In this document: positions 61,215-64,000 of the stretch, piece after piece
How the letters are laid out: every line of letters starts with the position of its first letter
Numbering within the stretch: position 1 is the first letter of the stretch
Assembly: GCF_016745275.1 (NCBI RefSeq)
Contig: NZ_JADOEP010000003.1
Span: forward strand, 62,001 to 126,000
Reading direction: 5' to 3'
Source of the DNA: Enterococcus sp. BWB1-3
GTDB taxonomy: Bacteria; Bacillota; Bacilli; Lactobacillales; Enterococcaceae
Length of the DNA stretch: 64,000 bases
The notes under the pieces: model-generated
What the model saw: the letters and a program-made list of their open reading frames with translations, nothing else
The model's database searches: none
What the model was told of the DNA's origin: nothing
Translations under genes and position numbers: made by a program

Positions 61215-61907
61215 TTACAATGCTCCTGCTGCCTCCTTATCCAGAATAACAGTTAAATTAGGATGCAGCTGCAAAATAGAAGCTGGTCGATCTTCTCCTA
61301 TCGGGCCTGTTAGTACTCGACTAACCATCTCAGCTTTCTCTGCACCATTAACAATCAATACAAGATGCTTCACTCGCATGACACTGACTGGTCCCATCGT
61401 TACAAATTCCAAGCCTTTTTCCATCATCTCCGGAACAAACCAAGACTCTTCTCCTGTAACAGTTACTTTGTGCGTAAGAGTGTTAAAGGTGGTTGTTCCC
61501 GGCATATTGCCGCAGAAATGTCCATCTTTACCCAAACCAATCAGCATTGCGTCCAATCCGCCAGCTTCTTCTATTGAGCGGTCCTGTGTTTCGTAATTTT
61601 CAAGTGTCAAAGGATGGATGTTTTTTTCATCAATTCCTGCAGGTGTTAAGTACAGCCTTCTTAAATCACTCATAGTTATTCCTTCTTTTTGACCCTCTAC
61701 AGGAATCTCATCAAAATTATAGTAGTGAACATTATCATAATTGGAACTTCCTTTGACCACCTTAACCATTTTTTTATAGACCTTCACTGGTGTATTTCCT
61801 CCAGTAATAGACAGATTCACTCGCCCGGTTTTTGCCATATGACCCAATAAAATATTTTTTGCTGTTTCACTCATCGAATTGAAATCGCTTTCAACGATAA
61901 TCTTCAT
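61215..61907 (-). CDS. nagB: Glucosamine-6-phosphate deaminase-like protein
   Basis: 230 aa from ATG 61907. NagB/RpiA/PGL fold: 'VNLSITGGNTPVKVYKKMV', 'YYNFDEIPVEG', 'GLDAMLIGLGKDGHFCGNMPGTT' (catalytic Asp/His region) and 'LVLIVNGAEKAEMVSRVLTGPIGEDRPASILQLHP'. Likely isomerises and deaminates an amino-sugar phosphate. Compared with true NagB, the substrate residues around 'DEIPVEG' differ, so this may be a paralogue with another sugar phosphate. Single gene. Confidence 0.8.
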   Translation of the reverse strand: MKIIVESDFNSMSETAKNILLGHMAKTGRVNLSITGGNTPVKVYKKMVKVVKGSSNYDNVHYYNFDEIPVEGQKEGITMSDLRRLYLTPAGIDEKNIHPLTLENYETQDRSIEEAGGLDAMLIGLGKDGHFCGNMPGTTTFNTLTHKVTVTGEESWFVPEMMEKGLEFVTMGPVSVMRVKHLVLIVNGAEKAEMVSRVLTGPIGEDRPASILQLHPNLTVILDKEAAGAL

Positions 61908-62020
61908 GTAAACACTCCATTTCTGTCTTATATAAGATAATTGTAGACTATGGGAATATTCCCATGTCAAGATGAAAAATTAGACAATGGAGATGACACC
62001 CCCCTCCATAGCTAGCATAC

Positions 62021-62060
62021 AAAAAAGTCCGAAAGAAATCCCCTCGATTTCTTTCGAACT
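62021..62060 (-). terminator. Terminator of the BceB-like gene
   Basis: AGTCCGAAAGAAATC / GATTTCTTTCGAACT stem (one mismatch) followed on the minus strand by TTTTTTGT, 18 nt beyond the stop. Confidence 0.8.
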
Positions 62061-62077
62061 CAATTTAAATCTGCCTC

Positions 62078-64000
62078 TCATCGTTCTACCAGTCGATAAT
62101 AAACCTTAGAAGTTCGCCAGTAGATAATGAAATAGCTCAGAGCAAAGACTGCAATACAGACTGCCGTCGTCAACAGCAGTAATGACGTATTCGTCAGACC
62201 AAACAGAACAAGCAGTTTCCTGATCATCGGAAAAGCAAAAGTCAGATGAATGACTGCAACTGTAATTGGCAGGAAGAAAACCAGCAAGATCTGATACTGA
62301 ATTGTTTTATGAACTTCTTTGCGGCTAAGCCCAACCTTCTGCATAATTTCAAAACGATCGTGATCATCATTTCCTTCTGAAATTTGTTTATAGAAGATAA
62401 TCAGAGTTGTCGCGATGATAAAGCTCAGCCCAAAAATCACTCCAATAAACAGAAATCCCCCTAATACAATGCGGTTCTCTTCTCTGTCCTCATCTATAGA
62501 AGAAACAGTCACATCCTCTTCTTCTCCGGCTTTTGCTCTCAACTCTGTTCTTAAAGCCTCTGTCATTTTCAGCCGCTGCTCCAAGGAACCATCCAGTTGA
62601 AAGCTAATAGTACTCTCTGAATCAGCAGTAACAGTATAAGAACTGTCCTGAAAATCTTCAATAATTTTTGCGAGGATCTCGTCATATCTTTCGTCTGAAA
62701 CAAACATTAGAAAAGAGTTTGAGCTTTCGTCCTCTGTTTTAGGCGCCATACTGAAATTATCCAACACCTCATTCACAAGAAAGACCTGCGTTCCGATTTT
62801 AAACTCTTGTGACGTATAGTCTCCGTAGAGAGGATATAGCAGAATGTCTTTTCCGGTTAGTTCAATGTTCTCTCCTTCCACGCGGTTATACTCGCTTAGT
62901 TTAAGTAATTGGAATCCTCTCATATCTTTATAGTTGCTGAGTGTTTCTTTAGCCGGAACAAATGTATCTTCCTTAGCCTTGAACATAATGATTCCCTGTG
63001 ATGAATGAACATATTGCAAATCCTCCACAGAAAGGTTATGAGCTTCAGCAGCAGCATACAATGATTCTTTTACTTCCTCTATAGGCAGTACGGTCTCTAT
63101 TGTATTTTGAAATGGATTTCTGTTGCGAATGATGTCCTCCCGCCCCACATAAAGAGAAACTGTTGAAGAAATGGTTACCAGCGCCATTGTACAAAGGATA
63201 CAAATACTTGCCAGTCCTGCACCATTTTGCTTCATTCGAAAAATCATTCCTGAAACAGAAATAAAATTAGACGGTTTATAATAGAACGAATTGTTCCGCT
63301 TCAGCAATTTCAAAATAGTAATACTGCCGGTTACAAATAAGCTGTATGTCCCGATAATGACCAGAATTACTGCGATAAAAAATTGCGTCAACGCTTCCAA
63401 AGGGGATTGAATAGTCAACGAAATAGCATATCCGCTGCCTAAACAAATAATCCCTATCAGAGCAAACAGCCATTTAGCTTTCGGCTCCTTCTCTCCCGAT
63501 TTCGCCTGCTCCAACAATTCAATCGGCTTTGTTTTCCTTACCTGCCACATATCATAAAGAAAGGTACTTAAGAAAATTCCGGTAAACAACAGCAGAACTC
63601 TTAGTACAGAGGAAAAAGATAAATCAAAGTCAAATTCGTCCCCAAATGCTGTTATCTTTTTTAATATTAAAAACGTTAATTTAGAAAAAATAATTCCTGA
63701 GACTATTCCCCCAACCATAACAAGTAAAAATACATAGAAATTTTCAAACAGCATCATCACTGTCAGATTTTTTTTATCCATTCCCAGAATGTTATAGAGT
63801 CCCAGTTCCTTCTTTCTTCGTTTAATCAGAAAACTATGCGTGTAGAAAGTAAAAATCACCGAAAAAATCATGATGATTTTGCTTCCCAGACTAAACATCA
63901 TTTTTACAGACATTGCCTGCGGGAGAGTATTCATTCCTTCATTATGAAGCATCACCTGCATGATAATATTTAAAATAACTGTAAACACCGTCGCCAGAAT
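62078..64000 (-). CDS. BceB-type ABC permease (FtsX family), partial at right edge
   Basis: About 640 residues are visible; the frame stays open to the window edge, so the N-terminus is missing. About ten membrane helices with FtsX domains at both ends ('KKELGLYNILGMDKKNLTVMMLFENF', 'RFEIMQKVGLSRKEVHKTIQYQILLVFFLP') and a large extracellular domain of about 200 residues between helices 7 and 8 ('GREDIIRNRNPFQNTIETVL' to 'EDVTVSSIDEDREENR'). That is the layout of BceAB-type transporters that sense and remove cell-wall antibiotics, usually with a two-component system. The ATPase gene should lie beyond the right edge. Confidence 0.85.
   Translation of the reverse strand: MLATVFTVILNIIMQVMLHNEGMNTLPQAMSVKMMFSLGSKIIMIFSVIFTFYTHSFLIKRRKKELGLYNILGMDKKNLTVMMLFENFYVFLLVMVGGIVSGIIFSKLTFLILKKITAFGDEFDFDLSFSSVLRVLLLFTGIFLSTFLYDMWQVRKTKPIELLEQAKSGEKEPKAKWLFALIGIICLGSGYAISLTIQSPLEALTQFFIAVILVIIGTYSLFVTGSITILKLLKRNNSFYYKPSNFISVSGMIFRMKQNGAGLASICILCTMALVTISSTVSLYVGREDIIRNRNPFQNTIETVLPIEEVKESLYAAAEAHNLSVEDLQYVHSSQGIIMFKAKEDTFVPAKETLSNYKDMRGFQLLKLSEYNRVEGENIELTGKDILLYPLYGDYTSQEFKIGTQVFLVNEVLDNFSMAPKTEDESSNSFLMFVSDERYDEILAKIIEDFQDSSYTVTADSESTISFQLDGSLEQRLKMTEALRTELRAKAGEEEDVTVSSIDEDREENRIVLGGFLFIGVIFGLSFIIATTLIIFYKQISEGNDDHDRFEIMQKVGLSRKEVHKTIQYQILLVFFLPITVAVIHLTFAFPMIRKLLVLFGLTNTSLLLLTTAVCIAVFALSYFIIYWRTSKVYYRLVER

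Overview
The window is a low-GC Firmicute chromosome, most likely Enterococcus or a close Lactobacillales relative. The evidence is a sigma-54/LevR-type sugar regulator, an Fst-type toxin close to that of enterococcal plasmid pAD1, a listeriolysin-S-like peptide locus, T-box control of trp genes, a yclNOPQ-type iron importer, and ribosomal proteins L13/S9 of the enterococcal type. All identifications come from reading the translations; no database search was run.

Layout. 0-3.1 kb: end of a mannose-class PTS locus with its sigma-54 activator; the sigma-54 promoter appears to be built into the activator gene's terminator. 3.1-16.5 kb: accessory DNA with a resolvase pseudogene, an AbiE toxin-antitoxin pair, a truncated listeriolysin S (lls) locus that keeps the precursor and exporter but lacks most modification enzymes, gene scraps, a four-gene ABC-three-component-like operon, a lipoprotein, and a rep-xis-int module. 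16.5-23.3 kb: a segment flanked by two copies of the rpsI 3' end, with unknown genes, an Fst toxin and a group II intron but no integrase. 23.3-37.4 kb: a 14-kb integrative element ending in rpsI itself, carrying a type-3-like BREX system (brxF, ATPase, methylase, pglZ, brxA-like) without the usual helicase, plus repressor, rep, xis and int. The three rpsI-end copies (16504, 23269, 37347) show tandem accretion of elements.

37.3-45.3 kb: rpsI-rplM, an acetyltransferase, a cell-wall amidase, then a locus that looks like an invertible DNA switch. A XerC/D-like recombinase gene runs straight into a 28-bp site that is repeated perfectly in inverted orientation 3.6 kb away. Between the sites lie two convergent genes, an SHMT-like PLP enzyme and a membrane-anchored STAND-like ATPase, each with its ribosome-binding site inside a site. 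A candidate promoter lies just outside the right-hand site. This is my best candidate for an undescribed system.

45.3-64 kb: a 255-bp MITE-like element with an 8-bp target duplication, then trpEGDCFBA preceded by a T-box leader with one sensor stem and two antiterminator/terminator modules. Next come pepT and an OppA-type peptide-binding lipoprotein under a second T-box with a similar specifier. Then a Fur-box-controlled siderophore ABC transporter, a YueI-like protein, a second intergenic repeat family, a NagB-like enzyme, and a BceB-type ABC permease that runs off the right edge. The opp, pepT and trp genes together look like a unit that raises tryptophan supply by peptide import, peptide hydrolysis and synthesis.
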